Assembly: GCA_017590115.1 (NCBI GenBank)
Contig: JAGGNK010011225.1
Location: 3,845,161-3,909,160, forward strand
Length of the DNA: 64,000 nucleotides
Direction of reading: 5' to 3'
Source of the DNA: Montifringilla adamsi
Lineage: Eukaryota; Chordata; Aves; Passeriformes; Passeridae
Position numbers and translations under genes: made by a program. Below are positions 55,201-62,548 of the stretch, in pieces. The notes below the pieces were generated by a model that was given only the letters and a program-made list of their open reading frames with translations, made no database searches and was not told the origin of the DNA. Every line of letters starts with the position of its first letter. Within the stretch, counting starts at the first letter, position 1.

Positions 55201-58200
55201 TTTAATTTATTATAAAGAGGAAAAATAGACATTTAAGGTTGTTTACTTCAGAAGGTACATTTAAGGTCTTTTTTCTAAAGACTTGTTTCTTATTCAAAAT
55301 TATTAACAAAGATAAAATATAAAAACAAAGGAAATGTACTAGCTCTAGCTGAAACATCTTTCATATTTCTTTTGTGCCACACAGGTAATTATTTACAGAT
55401 AGCAGAAAAGAGATGAGGAACAGAAAACTATATACATCAATATAATTAATTTTTACTTTATATTCTATCCATAGTTAGGAAAATTCTTTCCCAAGGAAAA
55501 ACACAACCCCTCACCACATCAGATTGAAGTTCTGTGAAGACATGTTTTACATTATTACATAATATTTTACATGTCATTAATAGTCCAGAATAAAGTTAGA
55601 CTGACATTTCAGCTAACATATGGCCTATCAAGAAAAAAGGCAGAGAAGGAGCATAGAAGTCCCTCAGTATTGCTGGACCAGATTCATGATTGATATTAAA
55701 CTAGAAAGATGTAATTTTTTCCTCTGGACACTTATACAATTACTCTACTGTAATGCCTCAAGTCCCAACCTTTGGGATTGGAAAAATATACTCCAAAAAA
55801 TATACTTCCAAATGACATGTGAACAGAACAATTTGCCTTTCAGCAGTATTTAAAATTACATGTTCTTCCTATATTTCATTATGTTATGAAAAACAGCAAC
55901 TCTGAAGCTATTATTGAACAATTTTTTGGCCATATTACCAAAGGAAGCCAAAGAATAAACAGTCAAGAAAATACAAAAAATTGAGAAGTTGTTCTTTTGC
56001 TACGTAGCACCGATCATTAAGGAATGCCAATAATCAATGTTTTTAATTAGCCATATTTGTCATGTCATAGATATATTTTCTCTTGTATGCACACATACAC
56101 ATTCTTCATGTGCATGCATATACCATGTATGTAGTATATACAGCACAGTATGATTAGGTAAAATAGTTACTAAATAAATAATTCTTAATTTGAACAAGAA
56201 AAATTGCTGGCATTTCAAGTACTGGAAAAGAATGTATAAAGGTTCAGAAATTTTCTAAAATGAAGTGAATCATACAGTAATTCTCTTTAAATGCAAATTT
56301 CTCATTTTCTTTCATACCAGGCTATGTAAATGGTACATTCACTGTCTCATGAACAGACCTGAAAGGTCAAAGTAAAAATCTGGTCATTAGTTACTGAAAG
56401 GTTAATGCAATAACTTGACATTGCATCCCTTGAAAGACATTTCCAGGAGATGCTTTAGATAACACAGTGCCCTTTATAAATTTACTTCACTGTTTGCTTT
56501 GGGTCTGAAATATGAAGCTTACTTACTCAGAGTATAACTATAATTTATCCCTATCCTGATGGCTGGAGGTGCTCTATACCCAACACTAAAAAAAAAGGAC
56601 CACAGCGCAAGCGTGTCAAAACAAGAAGCTAAAATGATTAAAGATACCCAGGAAAAATTGAAGTCAGAAAAAAAAATATTGCTGAAAACTCTCAGGTTTC
56701 TCATAAAGGAATGATGGAACTGGAATTCAAAGATATAAAATATATGGAACTAGAAAAGAGATAACAAATGACCAAAATTAAAATCTGTGTATGCTCAGAT
56801 TTCTATATAAAATAGGGAGATTTCTAACAAATTTTATGGAAAAGGCATTAGAAACAGGAAGTGATTTTGAAAAACTAAGCATGAAACTACATTGAACTGG
56901 AGAAAATATGTATTTTTTCCTAAAATTTTGTTTCAAAATGGATTTTGGGATGGAGCTTATTTATGCCGTTCCTTGTTTACTTTTTTTTTATAAGAGCACA
57001 TAAAATCTATATTTACATTAAAAAAATTAAAGGCAGAAGCATCTTTCTTTCATATCCTAATCTAGAATCTGGAAAATACAAAAGCAGAGACCTCTCACTG
57101 ATATGCATCAATACTTCTCCAAGACTGCTGTTCCTCTACTTGTAATGCATCTACATTTGAATGGATCCCAGAAATCAAAGAAGGATTATTCTAAGCACAA
57201 CTGAAATAAAGGGCTTTTCCTTAAGGCCTTTTGGTATGCAGTGGCCATGAGAGGTACAGTATCTCCATATTGTGAAAACTTGGGATGAGACCTGGAGGCT
57301 AACAAGCACTTACCAATGCAGTGGATTTTATTTCCCTTGGAACATTTTAGAAAGGTTCATTTGAAAAAAGAATAGTATGTTTGTTATGCAGAAGGAGCTG
57401 CTCCTGGAAGATCTCTTTACTCTTAGAGGGAGGGTGGTGAGAGAAATGAAGCAAAGTAAAGTAACCCTTGTAGGCATGAAAAAGCATCAACTGCAACCCA
57501 TTACTGTGATGTTCAATGCACTTTGGCCAATTCTGACATCAGCTTTTTGCAGAATACAAACAAAAAATATTATTTGCCTGGCTACCTAAAAGCAAGATTT
57601 AAACTTAGATTCTAAAACGAGTTCATGGGACTGAAGAAAAAAAAAAGGTATATCATTTGACTAATTTAAAACAGTTTCTCAAACACAGGCGATTGCTTCA
57701 TGAATTATGAGCAGAGTTAGACAATAAGAGACAGAGGATTTTTTTCCCAATTATTCTAGTGCAAGGATTTCATGTAGAGATTTATTATTTGCTAAGTACT
57801 GTGATGTCTGAAGCCTGAAAAAGTAATCAATACATACATACAGATGTGCACACATACGTGCAACTCTTACCTTAGCCAGAGGCTGAGATTTGGTGTTATT
57901 CAATTTTTTATCTTGAAGTTCAAATCTTTTCGTCCCTCCAAAAGACCAACCACCATATCTGATAGTAGAAATTAAAGTAACAAAAAAGTTACCTGCTTTA
58001 AGTTCTGCAGTTTTCTTGCAAGGGTAAAGTTGAGATAGGTACACTAATGCTTTATTGTTCAACTGAAAGTAAAACTTCACCCCTCAGAAACTCCTTCCTT
58101 GCTAAAAAGAAGAGGGACAATGCAGCTTTTAATTGGGTGAATATCATTGGCTTTTTTTCCGGCAAAGGTATTCCCTTAGATAACAAGTTTTGCTTTCTGA

Positions 58201-61200
58201 AAGCTGAAATCTTTGATCAACAGGAAGGGGTGTGAGCAAGTAAGGTATTACTGACTTCAGAAACATCTTGAACAGCTTTATTTCTTCCTAAACCATTCAT
58301 ATATTAGCTCGAATCTTTCATCCAATGATGCTTACCTCTACCAGACCAGATGCCCTTTCTTCTAATATATAAGTGGCTAGCACTTTCTTCTCCTCAATAA
58401 AATCATACATGCTCTAATATTTCCACTTACATTATCAGCAGTGGTTGAGTTGTAAAGGCACATAAATAAAAGAAATAAACTTCAAAATACAGCAGATACG
58501 TTCTGTTGCTGATATCACAGAATATGAAGTATTGCCAGGGGCACACCAGCCCTTTCTACTTCAAAGACAATATTAATTGGAGCATATCCACCTCTATTAG
58601 ATTGAGTCTCTGAGGAATGGAAATTATTTTGATCACCTGGTTTAGATATGCATCTCTGAGATGCTGAAATAGCTCACTACCTGGAAGAAACTCCAGAATA
58701 TGTCTAGAGGTGATCATCATGCAGCTGCTGAAGGAAGTTCTGAGATGTGACCATTGAGAATCTTTCATGTTACCTTGAATTGCAGCCTAACTCTACACCT
58801 TGATAACAATCACCACATAAAGACAACGACCCTTTATATTCTCAGTGACAAATGTCTATGCCTATCTATGTCCACCAAGAAGGACTGTGGGGTTTATACA
58901 CAAAGGATAAACAAAGGCTAGACATTTTAAGGTTACCTTGTTTTGTTGGAAGACCTCGCTAAATACTCTTCCACCGGGAACCCTGAAAGATTATACAAAA
59001 TATGTCCTTTCTTATTCTTCACATAGGGAGCAGAGGTATTGAAAGTTGGGCACATCTGAAAAAAAGCACACATAAAGTAAGTAAGCTCTTTTTAAAAGCA
59101 GTGGCACTACATTTACCCTTATTTTTGGATTTTGATGCAGACTTTATAGGATTTCTTTTTAACTCGGTTTGCTTTTCCCAGCTTTAACATATTTTCAATA
59201 AATTATTAGTATTTTTATGTTTATAAGGCAACTCAAGTGATTGCACCACCTACACATTAGAAATGCCTTTGATTTCCCTTGCAGCCCTGTCAGTCAGTTT
59301 GTTTTGAAAACATCAAAACTTTTATATAAGCTTAGGAATGTTTACAGCAATTGAAAAGGCAAGACTGCTTTTTATTTGTTTTTCCTGAGAAGAAACACAA
59401 AATAGGCACCAGATAAATATGAGATGAAAGCAAAATTCTAATTAATGTTATAAGCTTGTAAAAATTTAATTGATGAGCTGAACAGAAGAATAAAAGAAGA
59501 TGTCTTCCAATGATTTAGTGGGACATTCCACTACCAAAGAAAAGGTGAAAGGTATTAGACTCAATTATCTCAGAAGCTTTACAAAGTACTTTATGCCAAT
59601 AAACAGAAAAATTTTAATGCTTCTTTGACGTCTCAAACCTACAGAAAATAAAAATTCACTCTCAAAGATTGCTCTTACATAGCTCACAGATAAAAGTTCT
59701 GCCTCCACTGTCAAGTGACTTCTTTCAGTTTTCATCGTTAATAGACCTCTCCCTATGAAAGTTCCCATTTGTATTTTATTCAACCTTCTTGTATTTTAAG
59801 TCTCTTGAGTATTAGAGGCAAACTTATTCCTCATCCAGAAAAGTAAAAAATAGGTTTCCTCCTTCCATTTTTCCCAAAACTATATCACTATATTTCATAT
59901 GCTACACTTATTCTAAATAATTATATCTTCATAAACAAAATAAACTTTTTTTTGTAGGATACTCCTTTTTGGGGAAATACATTTGTCACCTCAGATGCAG
60001 TTTCATATTTTTGTCTACTACTCAACGCAGAGCAAGTCAGCAGGAAAAATAATTCATTAAGAAGGTCTGAAATTCATTATGTTTTTCAAAATCCTTCATT
60101 TCTTGAAGCCTGTTGTATTTTGAAATCCAATATCCAAACCACAAGCAAACTCTCACAATTAAATCTCATTCAAGTGCAAATTCCCTGGTGGGTTCTACCA
60201 GCTAGGTTCACGCATCCTTCCCTTTGAAAGTATTCCAGATGTTAAGGAAGTGTTATATTTTAACCTTGTTTTACATGAAGGTTTTTCTTACTCAGTCCTA
60301 TAACACATTTAAAGTAAGTTGCATCTGCTGAAAATAGTTCAGCTGCCTCTGACCTGTTATTTCAGATTAATCTATAGCCATTTCTAGTGCACATATATGT
60401 TCGTATATATATAAACAAGAAAACTCTGTACAATTTCATTAAGTGAAACAGAAGTAAACCTCCAATCATACCAAAGTCGGACCTGTGAGGATTTATTTCC
60501 TCATCACTTTCACCAGCCCTTCAAAAACAGCAGCCAAGGAATTATAAGTAATATACACACATTTTTTACATATGTAAGTAAATAAAATTTACATACCTCC
60601 TGTTCAGACACACATCTGCATGAATCCTGAGGTGACATAGATTCCATCTGCCAGCATGAATTATTTTTTCTAATAGGAATAAATGTAATAAAAATTATAA
60701 CTTGGAAATGAAAGGAATGTGTCTCTTAACAGAAGAAATCCAGAGAGTAATGAGCAGATCTGGCATGCTAACACCTTCTTAGCATTTCATCACAGCAGCA
60801 GCTGTGTCTAGAGTTATACAAATTTTACTTACTTGTATCAAAGTTGATTTATTAAAAATATTTATATAGGCATCAAATGAGCTTCATGTGTCATATTTGC
60901 AGTAATTATTAAAGCATTGTCACCACTTCATTCCTGAATTTGGAAATCTAGAATACTTCATAACAAATATTTTCTTTATTGTCTATTCATCTTTCATATG
61001 GACATCAGGCTTGATCAAAATCATCCTGAAATTAATCGGAAAACTGCCACTGGCTTTTAAGATGTATGGATTAGACCTTTAACAGTAAAGCCTACTTTGT
61101 TCTTCACCTGAGTGCCAGCTCCTTTATCAGAAACGATTTGTCACTAACTCCATGCCACCAAAAAAAGGCTAAGAGAATCCATTACACAGAAAGAAAAAAA

Positions 61201-62548
61201 AAATATTAAATGTTCAATATTTAAGGAAATTGTTACATTAGTTACAATTACCCATGTTGTGAACTCGTGCATCTGTGGTCCCAGTCAGAGAAATATCCCA
61301 GTAGAACCTGAGAAAGTTTTCCTAGGTCACCACCTTCAGTGCTGCTCAAAGAGGACCATAGGAGTATAAGGAGTGAAGAGGAAAGAAAAATAAAAATATA
61401 AAATAAATAAAGACATGTTAATATGTGTAGCTGTATTAACCTTCAGTCTCAAGGTCCTATATATTTTCCAAGAAATTAAAGCACTATAGAATCCATGCAT
61501 AGGAAACACACCAAAATAATCTCATTTCAAAGAACTCTATGACATGTAAAGAAAATTCATTACAATTATGGCTAAACAAATCTCAACATCTATTCATGGG
61601 CATCCTTCTCCTTATAGTCATGCATTTCTAGCTGTTGGCATTGCTAAAGTGTTTTCATGCTTATAAAATAAATTTTTATTATATTTATAAGTTCAAACAA
61701 CATCTTGCTAAGTTCAACTGTATATTTGCAAAATAAAGAAAGTGACTTATATGTGTATTTAGCACTCTATATATAGATTAATTCCATAGACACCGCATGT
61801 TAAAAATAAATAAATAAATAAACAATCTAGTTGGTTTTGAAGCTGAACATACAGAAATTAGGTTGAGTAAGAAGCGCAGCAGGCTTTGTAAATACCATGT
61901 GGCATTTTCAAACCCAATAATTGTTCTGAGAAAATAACTTCAGGCCTAAGCAATTTTTTAAAAATGAAGCATGCAAAGGCTTGTTCAAATATGCTTGTTC
62001 AAATACACTTGTTCATTTACATATAAATGGTCATGGCTGGTATTGATTTGAGTTCAATCTTCTCCAAAGCCTTTGCCCTTTCCTCCAGAAAATCCTTCAC
62101 ACACAAAGCTTTTCTAATTTTATCTTTACCTTATAATAATCTATAAAAGTGTATTAAACATCTATAAAAAAACTCCACATAACTATTGCAAAAAGTAACC
62201 TATCATTCTTTCTAGAATACAAGAAGGTCTTTACAATAGGAGAACTCAAGGGTAAAGGTCCCAGAGCCCTGGATATTGATGATGATGGATGAGCTCTTTA
62301 CCTAAAGAAGGATTCTGCATTGTCGTAAAGTCTTGGTGTCAGCTTGAGAGAAGGATAATCGATAGCCAGCGGCTTCACACTAAACAAGGCCATTGCCAGC
62401 GCAACAAAGAGGACGGGCAGCAGCACATTTGACAGGCTTCCTCTCCAGTCTCGCCTTGTGTGGTGAAACCTCTTCATCAGAAGGGCAACAATCTGTGTGA
62501 GAACAAGGCGGGCTCCACACATACTCGAGGCTCCGGCAAGTGAAATAT
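7996..62548 (-). CDS. ABCA13: ABCA13-like ABC transporter, C-terminal half (17 exons, partial at both ends)
   Basis: Seventeen minus-strand exons join into about 757 codons without a stop. All junctions are GT-AG and all phases agree. The product is the second half of a full-size ABCA lipid-type transporter: membrane domain 2 (helix near residues 40-58, a long extracellular loop, then about five more helices between residues 269 and 495) followed by nucleotide-binding domain 2. ATP-site motifs are complete: Walker [10 protein letters not shown] (566-574), Q-loop CPQQDAL (Gln617/618), signature [10 protein letters not shown] (669-678), Walker B ILLLDEP (689-695), D-loop SSGMD and H-loop His726. 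From memory of the family, phrases such as [34 protein letters not shown] and [19 protein letters not shown] fit ABCA13 better than ABCA12. ABCA13 is a very large membrane protein (about 5000 residues in human) linked to vesicular lipid or cholesterol transport. The N-terminal exons lie beyond the right edge and the terminal exons probably beyond the left edge. Symbol assignment is by recollection, not by alignment. Confidence 0.85.
8089..10646. other. ABCA13 intron
   Basis: 2.56 kb intron between window exons 16 and 17. It contains an AT-rich dyad-rich tract near 9510-9555 and TA repeats near 10006-10030. No gene, RNA gene or mobile element was recognised. Confidence 0.8.
10647..10750 (-). 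CDS. ABCA13: ABCA13 exon 16 of window: NBD2 Walker B Asp-Glu, D-loop, H-loop
   Basis: 104 bp, acceptor TTTTGCTGTAG, donor GTAAGACC. It encodes [20 protein letters not shown] then [14 protein letters not shown]. The catalytic Glu of Walker B, the SSGMD D-loop and the H-loop His are all present, so this ATPase site looks active apart from the signature change in the previous exon. It ends with AG of Ser. Confidence 0.95.
10751..13119. other. ABCA13 intron with TA tract and long antisense open stretch
   Basis: 2.37 kb intron. A TA-rich tract lies near 10966-11060. A plus-strand stop-free stretch of about 216 codons lies at 11545-12195; I do not recognise any domain in it. Its first in-frame ATG comes only about 76 codons in. 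Confidence 0.8.
13120..13254 (-). CDS. ABCA13: ABCA13 exon 15 of window: NBD2 signature motif and Walker B strand
   Basis: 135 bp, phase 0 at both ends. The acceptor is TTTGCAAACCACAG and the donor GTGAGT. It encodes [40 protein letters not shown] and QILLL. The ABC signature reads [10 protein letters not shown] where the family normally has YSGG (codon GCT for the Ala). Walker B hydrophobics are intact and the catalytic DE follows in the next exon. Confidence 0.95.
13255..20655. other. ABCA13 intron
   Basis: 7.4 kb intron. It holds a T-run near 15331-15348, TTCC repeats near 16625, a duplicated 16-bp word with a hairpin at 17160-17214, and an A-rich tract at 19639-19688. No mobile element was recognised. 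Confidence 0.8.
20656..20806 (-). CDS. ABCA13: ABCA13 exon 14 of window: NBD2 Q-loop
   Basis: 151 bp, acceptor TTCTTTAAACAG, donor GTAACTATC. One base completes Gly and the exon ends in phase 0. It encodes [20 protein letters not shown] and [20 protein letters not shown], then [10 protein letters not shown]. The Q-loop Gln is in [10 protein letters not shown]. It lies between introns of 9.7 and 7.4 kb. Confidence 0.95.
20807..30495. other. ABCA13 intron
   Basis: 9.7 kb intron. It holds one CR1 tail fragment (27730-27946), an A-run at 22986-23004, a TA-rich dyad near 24843-24890 and a triplicated ~24-bp A-rich unit near 29326-29385. Otherwise plain AT-rich sequence. Confidence 0.8.
27730..27946 (+). 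mobile_element. CR1 LINE, 3' end fragment
   Basis: About 217 bp on the plus strand, antisense to the transporter gene. It carries the well-known avian CR1 3' sequence: TTGGATATTAGGAAGAA, GAGGGTGGTGAG, CATCCCTGGAAGTGTTCAAG, GTGTCCCTGCCCATGG, then AAGGTCCCATCCAACCCAAACC near the end. It is 5'-truncated, as is normal for CR1. No coding capacity remains. Confidence 0.92.
30496..30605 (-). CDS. ABCA13: ABCA13 exon 13 of window: NBD2 Walker A
   Basis: 110 bp, acceptor ATATCTCTGATAG, donor GTAAATAAC. It encodes [20 protein letters not shown] then [16 protein letters not shown]. Walker A is GTNGAGKST with the catalytic Lys and Ser present. Thr replaces the Val or Pro usual at the second position, a tolerated site. 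It ends with GG of Gly. Confidence 0.95.
30606..31892. other. ABCA13 intron
   Basis: 1.29 kb intron with an A-run at 31682-31702. No other feature seen. Confidence 0.8.
31893..32085 (-). CDS. ABCA13: ABCA13 exon 12 of window: linker and start of NBD2
   Basis: 193 bp, acceptor CCTCTGTTGTAG, donor GTAAAGGAG. It encodes an acidic linker ([20 protein letters not shown]), then the first strands of the ATPase domain ([13 protein letters not shown]) with the aromatic A-loop Tyr, and [11 protein letters not shown] just ahead of Walker A. It ends in phase 0. Confidence 0.93.
32372..32625 (-). CDS. ABCA13: ABCA13 exon 11 of window: helices 11-12 (longest exon)
   Basis: 254 bp, acceptor GTGTCTTCATACAG, donor GTTTGTTATC. 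A second AG nine bases into the exon (TTTTCAG) was rejected because the longer form keeps SFQ, matching the family's NLQ. It encodes a loop ([20 protein letters not shown], then [11 protein letters not shown]) and a last hydrophobic helix ([20 protein letters not shown]). It ends with AG of Arg. The intron to the next exon is only 286 bp, the shortest here. Confidence 0.95.
32626..33578. other. ABCA13 intron
   Basis: 0.95 kb AT-rich intron with short TA/TG alternation near 33507-33535. No other feature seen. Confidence 0.8.
33579..33735 (-). CDS. ABCA13: ABCA13 exon 10 of window: helices 10-11
   Basis: 157 bp, acceptor TTTAAACTTTCAG, donor GTCAGTATC. It begins with one base completing Gly and ends in phase 0. 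It encodes [40 protein letters not shown] and [12 protein letters not shown]. The [20 protein letters not shown] phrase is typical of the ABCA12/ABCA13 branch. The exon has no complete ATG-started reading frame and was found by protein similarity. Confidence 0.93.
34164..34232. repeat. Poly(A) tract followed by GAA/GGA purine repeat
   Basis: Twenty-four consecutive A, then about 45 bases that are nearly all purine and rich in AGA/GAA units. Low-complexity sequence, possibly the remains of a retrotransposed tail, but no body sequence is recognised next to it. Confidence 0.9.
37087..37243 (+). repeat. Direct repeat copy A (~157 bp)
   Basis: This segment recurs in the same orientation at 39309-39465 with roughly 80-85% identity by eye. 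It shares GAGTCCCAGTAT, GGCTTCTGTCT, AATCTTACCCTGAAATCATG, TTACAGAAG and TTGCCCCT-like blocks. Both copies lie outside the exon at 38046-38161. The origin, an unrecognised dispersed repeat or a local duplication, is unknown. Strand is given only as the relative direction. Confidence 0.85.
37370..37487. repeat. G/T-only low-complexity tract
   Basis: Over 100 bases made almost only of G and T on the plus strand (GGTTTTT, GTTTGTTT and GTTTT units), so A/C-rich in the transporter's transcript. Simple-sequence expansion. Confidence 0.9.
38046..38161 (-). CDS. ABCA13: ABCA13 exon 9 of window: helices 9-10
   Basis: 116 bp, acceptor CTTCTGTTTCTAG. The donor is GTATGT immediately after CTCTTTGG. A second GT four bases downstream (GTGATT) was rejected because only the first keeps frame with the next exon (GG|A, Gly). 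It encodes [20 protein letters not shown] and [18 protein letters not shown], two membrane spans. A pair of direct repeats flanks it (see 37087 and 39309). Confidence 0.93.
39309..39465 (+). repeat. Direct repeat copy B (~157 bp)
   Basis: Second copy of the segment at 37087-37243, same orientation, start-to-start distance 2222 bp. Similarity stops sharply on both sides. No terminal inverted repeats, poly(A) tail or target duplications were evident. Confidence 0.85.
40130..40305 (-). mobile_element. CR1 LINE fragment
   Basis: About 175 bp, element on the minus strand. Recognisable on the plus strand by GGAAAGGACCTTAAGAACAT, CAGGTCCAACCATTAATCCA, TAAACCATGTCACTCAGTGC and TACCTCCAGGGATGG. The subfamily differs from the copies at 27730 and 41088. 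Truncated and non-coding. Confidence 0.88.
40779..40956 (-). CDS. ABCA13: ABCA13 exon 8 of window: helix 8 and intracellular loop
   Basis: 178 bp, acceptor TTTTTACCCTAG, donor GTATGT. It ends in phase 0 after DM. It encodes a hydrophobic helix ([18 protein letters not shown]) followed by the conserved ABCA cytoplasmic segment [20 protein letters not shown] and [11 protein letters not shown]. The RxxxxKxLQHIxGL segment is a strong ABCA signature and contacts the ATPase domain. Confidence 0.95.
40957..41589. other. ABCA13 intron with CR1 tail
   Basis: 633-bp intron between window exons 7 and 8. The only feature is the short CR1 3' tail at 41088-41163. Confidence 0.85.
41088..41163 (-). mobile_element. 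CR1 LINE 3' tail
   Basis: About 75 bp containing AGAATCACAGAATGGTTTGG, GTTGGAAGGGACCTTAAAGA and CCCTGCAATGAGCAGGGACA on the plus strand, the reverse complement of the classic avian CR1 3' end with its short terminal repeat. It lies about 130 bp upstream of the acceptor of the exon ending at 40956. Confidence 0.93.
41590..41644 (-). CDS. ABCA13: ABCA13 exon 7 of window: short loop exon before helix 8
   Basis: Only 55 bp. The acceptor is TTTTTCTTTTCACAG and the donor GTGAGC. It completes a split Gly and leaves a split Ile (AT|A). It encodes [17 protein letters not shown], which continues directly into [10 protein letters not shown] of the next exon. The frame and the family match both support it. 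Confidence 0.9.
42464..43040 (+). mobile_element. Solo LTR of an avian endogenous retrovirus (ERVL-type)
   Basis: A 577-bp block beginning TGTGCTGGTTTTGTG and ending TAAACCACAACA, that is TG...CA ends as in retroviral LTRs. Internal matches to a widespread avian LTR I recall include TTAATTTTCTTCACAGTAGC, ACCAAAGGGACATTCCATAC, TTCCTTGCTTTGCTTTGCCT and TATTAAACTGCCTTTATCTC. ATTAAA near 42923 is the probable polyadenylation signal. No gag/pol/env sequence adjoins it, so it is a solo LTR left by recombination. The flanking 5-mers (CTGGC and TCGGC) are not a clean target duplication. The minus-strand 145-codon frame across it is spurious. Confidence 0.85.
43822..44365 (-). mobile_element. CR1 LINE fragment, ~540 bp
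   Basis: Element on the minus strand. Plus-strand landmarks are ATCATCAGATCCAACTTCTC, CTTCTTGAACTCTCTCAGGC, CCACTTCCCTGGGGAGCCTG, CTTCTCCAGGCTGAGCAAAC and GGCACCCAAAACTGTATACA, all typical of the 3' third of CR1. It is an older subfamily than the 27730 and 41088 copies. No open frame survives. Confidence 0.92.
47151..47202. repeat. TA/CA dinucleotide tract
   Basis: Alternating purine-pyrimidine run of ATAC/ATAT units. A second similar tract with CACACA lies at 49690-49795. Microsatellite-type sequence. Confidence 0.85.
49196..49224. repeat. 29-base T homopolymer
   Basis: Uninterrupted T-run, A in the transcript direction of the host gene. It is probably variable in length between individuals. 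No recognised retrotransposed body next to it. Confidence 0.95.
50772..50833. repeat. Short tandem repeat, TTTAGATATCTATTC unit, about three copies
   Basis: The word TTTAGATATCTATTC occurs three times within about 62 bases with small spacers. AGATATCT inside it is palindromic. Simple local duplication. Confidence 0.85.
51002..51041. repeat. Perfect 18-bp inverted repeat with a 4-base loop
   Basis: The left arm 51002-51019 (TGGATTTACCCTGGATAT) is the exact reverse complement of 51024-51041, separated by TTAT. It is followed to about 51085 by AT-rich near-palindromes. It lies 379 bp upstream, in transcript sense, from nothing coding: the nearest exon is 51420-51528. Confidence 0.95.
51420..51528 (-). 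CDS. ABCA13: ABCA13 exon 6 of window: [16 protein letters not shown] box
   Basis: 109 bp, acceptor CTTTCTTCCAG, donor GTAATATT. It starts in phase 0 and ends with one base of Gly. It encodes [20 protein letters not shown] then [16 protein letters not shown]. The WYNxKGxHSLPxxLN box is a hallmark of the end of extracellular loop 2 in ABCA1/4/12/13-type transporters. The exon sits alone between introns of 6.3 and 9.8 kb. Confidence 0.93.
51529..57870. other. ABCA13 intron with a long CR1 copy
   Basis: 6.3 kb intron. The main content is the CR1 element at 53267-54563. The rest is AT-rich and unrecognised. Confidence 0.85.
53267..54563 (-). mobile_element. CR1 LINE, 1.3 kb, with broken reverse-transcriptase reading frame
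   Basis: The longest mobile element here, on the minus strand. Its 3' end is at the low coordinate (AAGGTTGGAAGAGACCT). Translating the minus strand gives three successive frames of the C-terminal half of the CR1 polymerase: KGRSCVTNL and IAFDTVSCS (54291-54563), then GKYADDTK with the catalytic YADD box (54014-54307), then [20 protein letters not shown] and LGDLT-like [13 protein letters not shown] (53510-53731). Frame changes and missing segments show it is dead. It is 5'-truncated inside the reverse-transcriptase domain. Confidence 0.93.
57871..57958 (-). CDS. ABCA13: ABCA13 exon 5 of window: extracellular loop 2 (GGWSFG segment)
   Basis: 88 bp, acceptor TTTCTACTATCAG, donor GTAAGAG. One base completes the split Arg and the exon ends in phase 0. 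It encodes [20 protein letters not shown] and NTKSQPLAK. The GGWSFG box is a recognisable ABCA loop motif just ahead of the KVWYNQKG box of the next exon. NNT is a further sequon. Confidence 0.9.
57959..58936. other. ABCA13 intron
   Basis: 978-bp intron with nothing recognised. Confidence 0.8.
58937..59055 (-). CDS. ABCA13: ABCA13 exon 4 of window: extracellular loop 2
   Basis: 119 bp, acceptor CTTTTTTTCAG, donor GTAACC. It enters in phase 0 and ends with AG of Arg. It encodes [20 protein letters not shown] and [19 protein letters not shown]. Three N-glycosylation sequons are visible (NTS, NLS, NKT), as expected for a luminal or extracellular loop. Confidence 0.88.
59056..60596. other. ABCA13 intron
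   Basis: 1.54 kb AT-rich intron with nothing recognised. Confidence 0.8.
60597..60669 (-). CDS. ABCA13: ABCA13 exon 3 of window: extracellular loop 2, cysteine cluster
   Basis: 73 bp, acceptor TTATTCCTATTAG, donor GTATGT (full consensus). One base completes a split Gly and the exon ends in phase 0. It encodes [20 protein letters not shown] then SEQE. Three cysteines lie within 15 residues, and NNS is an N-glycosylation sequon. ABCA extracellular loops carry conserved disulphides, so the cysteines are probably paired. Confidence 0.85.
60670..61251. other. ABCA13 intron
   Basis: 582-bp intron with nothing recognised. Confidence 0.8.
61252..61341 (-). CDS. ABCA13: ABCA13 exon 2 of window: extracellular loop 2
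   Basis: 90 bp, entered with one base completing Ser (AG|C) and left with GG of a Gly codon. The acceptor is CTCTTTGAGCAG and the donor GTAATTG. It encodes [20 protein letters not shown] followed by [11 protein letters not shown]. The position, acidic start and single Cys match the human ABCA13 loop as I remember it. Too short for an ORF search, it was found by continuing the frame from exon 1. Confidence 0.85.
61342..62301. other. ABCA13 intron
   Basis: 960-bp intron. It holds an AAAT microsatellite near 61804-61821 and a short tandem of CTTGTTCAAATA-type units near 61979-62018. Confidence 0.8.
62302..62548 (-). CDS. ABCA13: ABCA13 exon 1 of window: linker and first helix of membrane domain 2
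   Basis: 247 bp. The acceptor is TTTGTCTCACTTAG at the high end and the donor is GTAAAGAGC at the low end. It begins with the last two bases of an Asp codon and ends with AG of a Ser codon. It encodes a short polar stretch, then the basic pre-helix segment ([16 protein letters not shown]), then a hydrophobic helix ([18 protein letters not shown]) and the start of the extracellular loop ([18 protein letters not shown]). This is the standard ABCA layout at the start of the second membrane domain. The preceding exon was not found before base 64000. Confidence 0.9.

Noticed and set aside
57370..57440. Possible CR1 similarity (GAGGGAGGGTGGTGAGAGAA)
   Set aside because: Only one short word matches; the surrounding sequence does not follow CR1.
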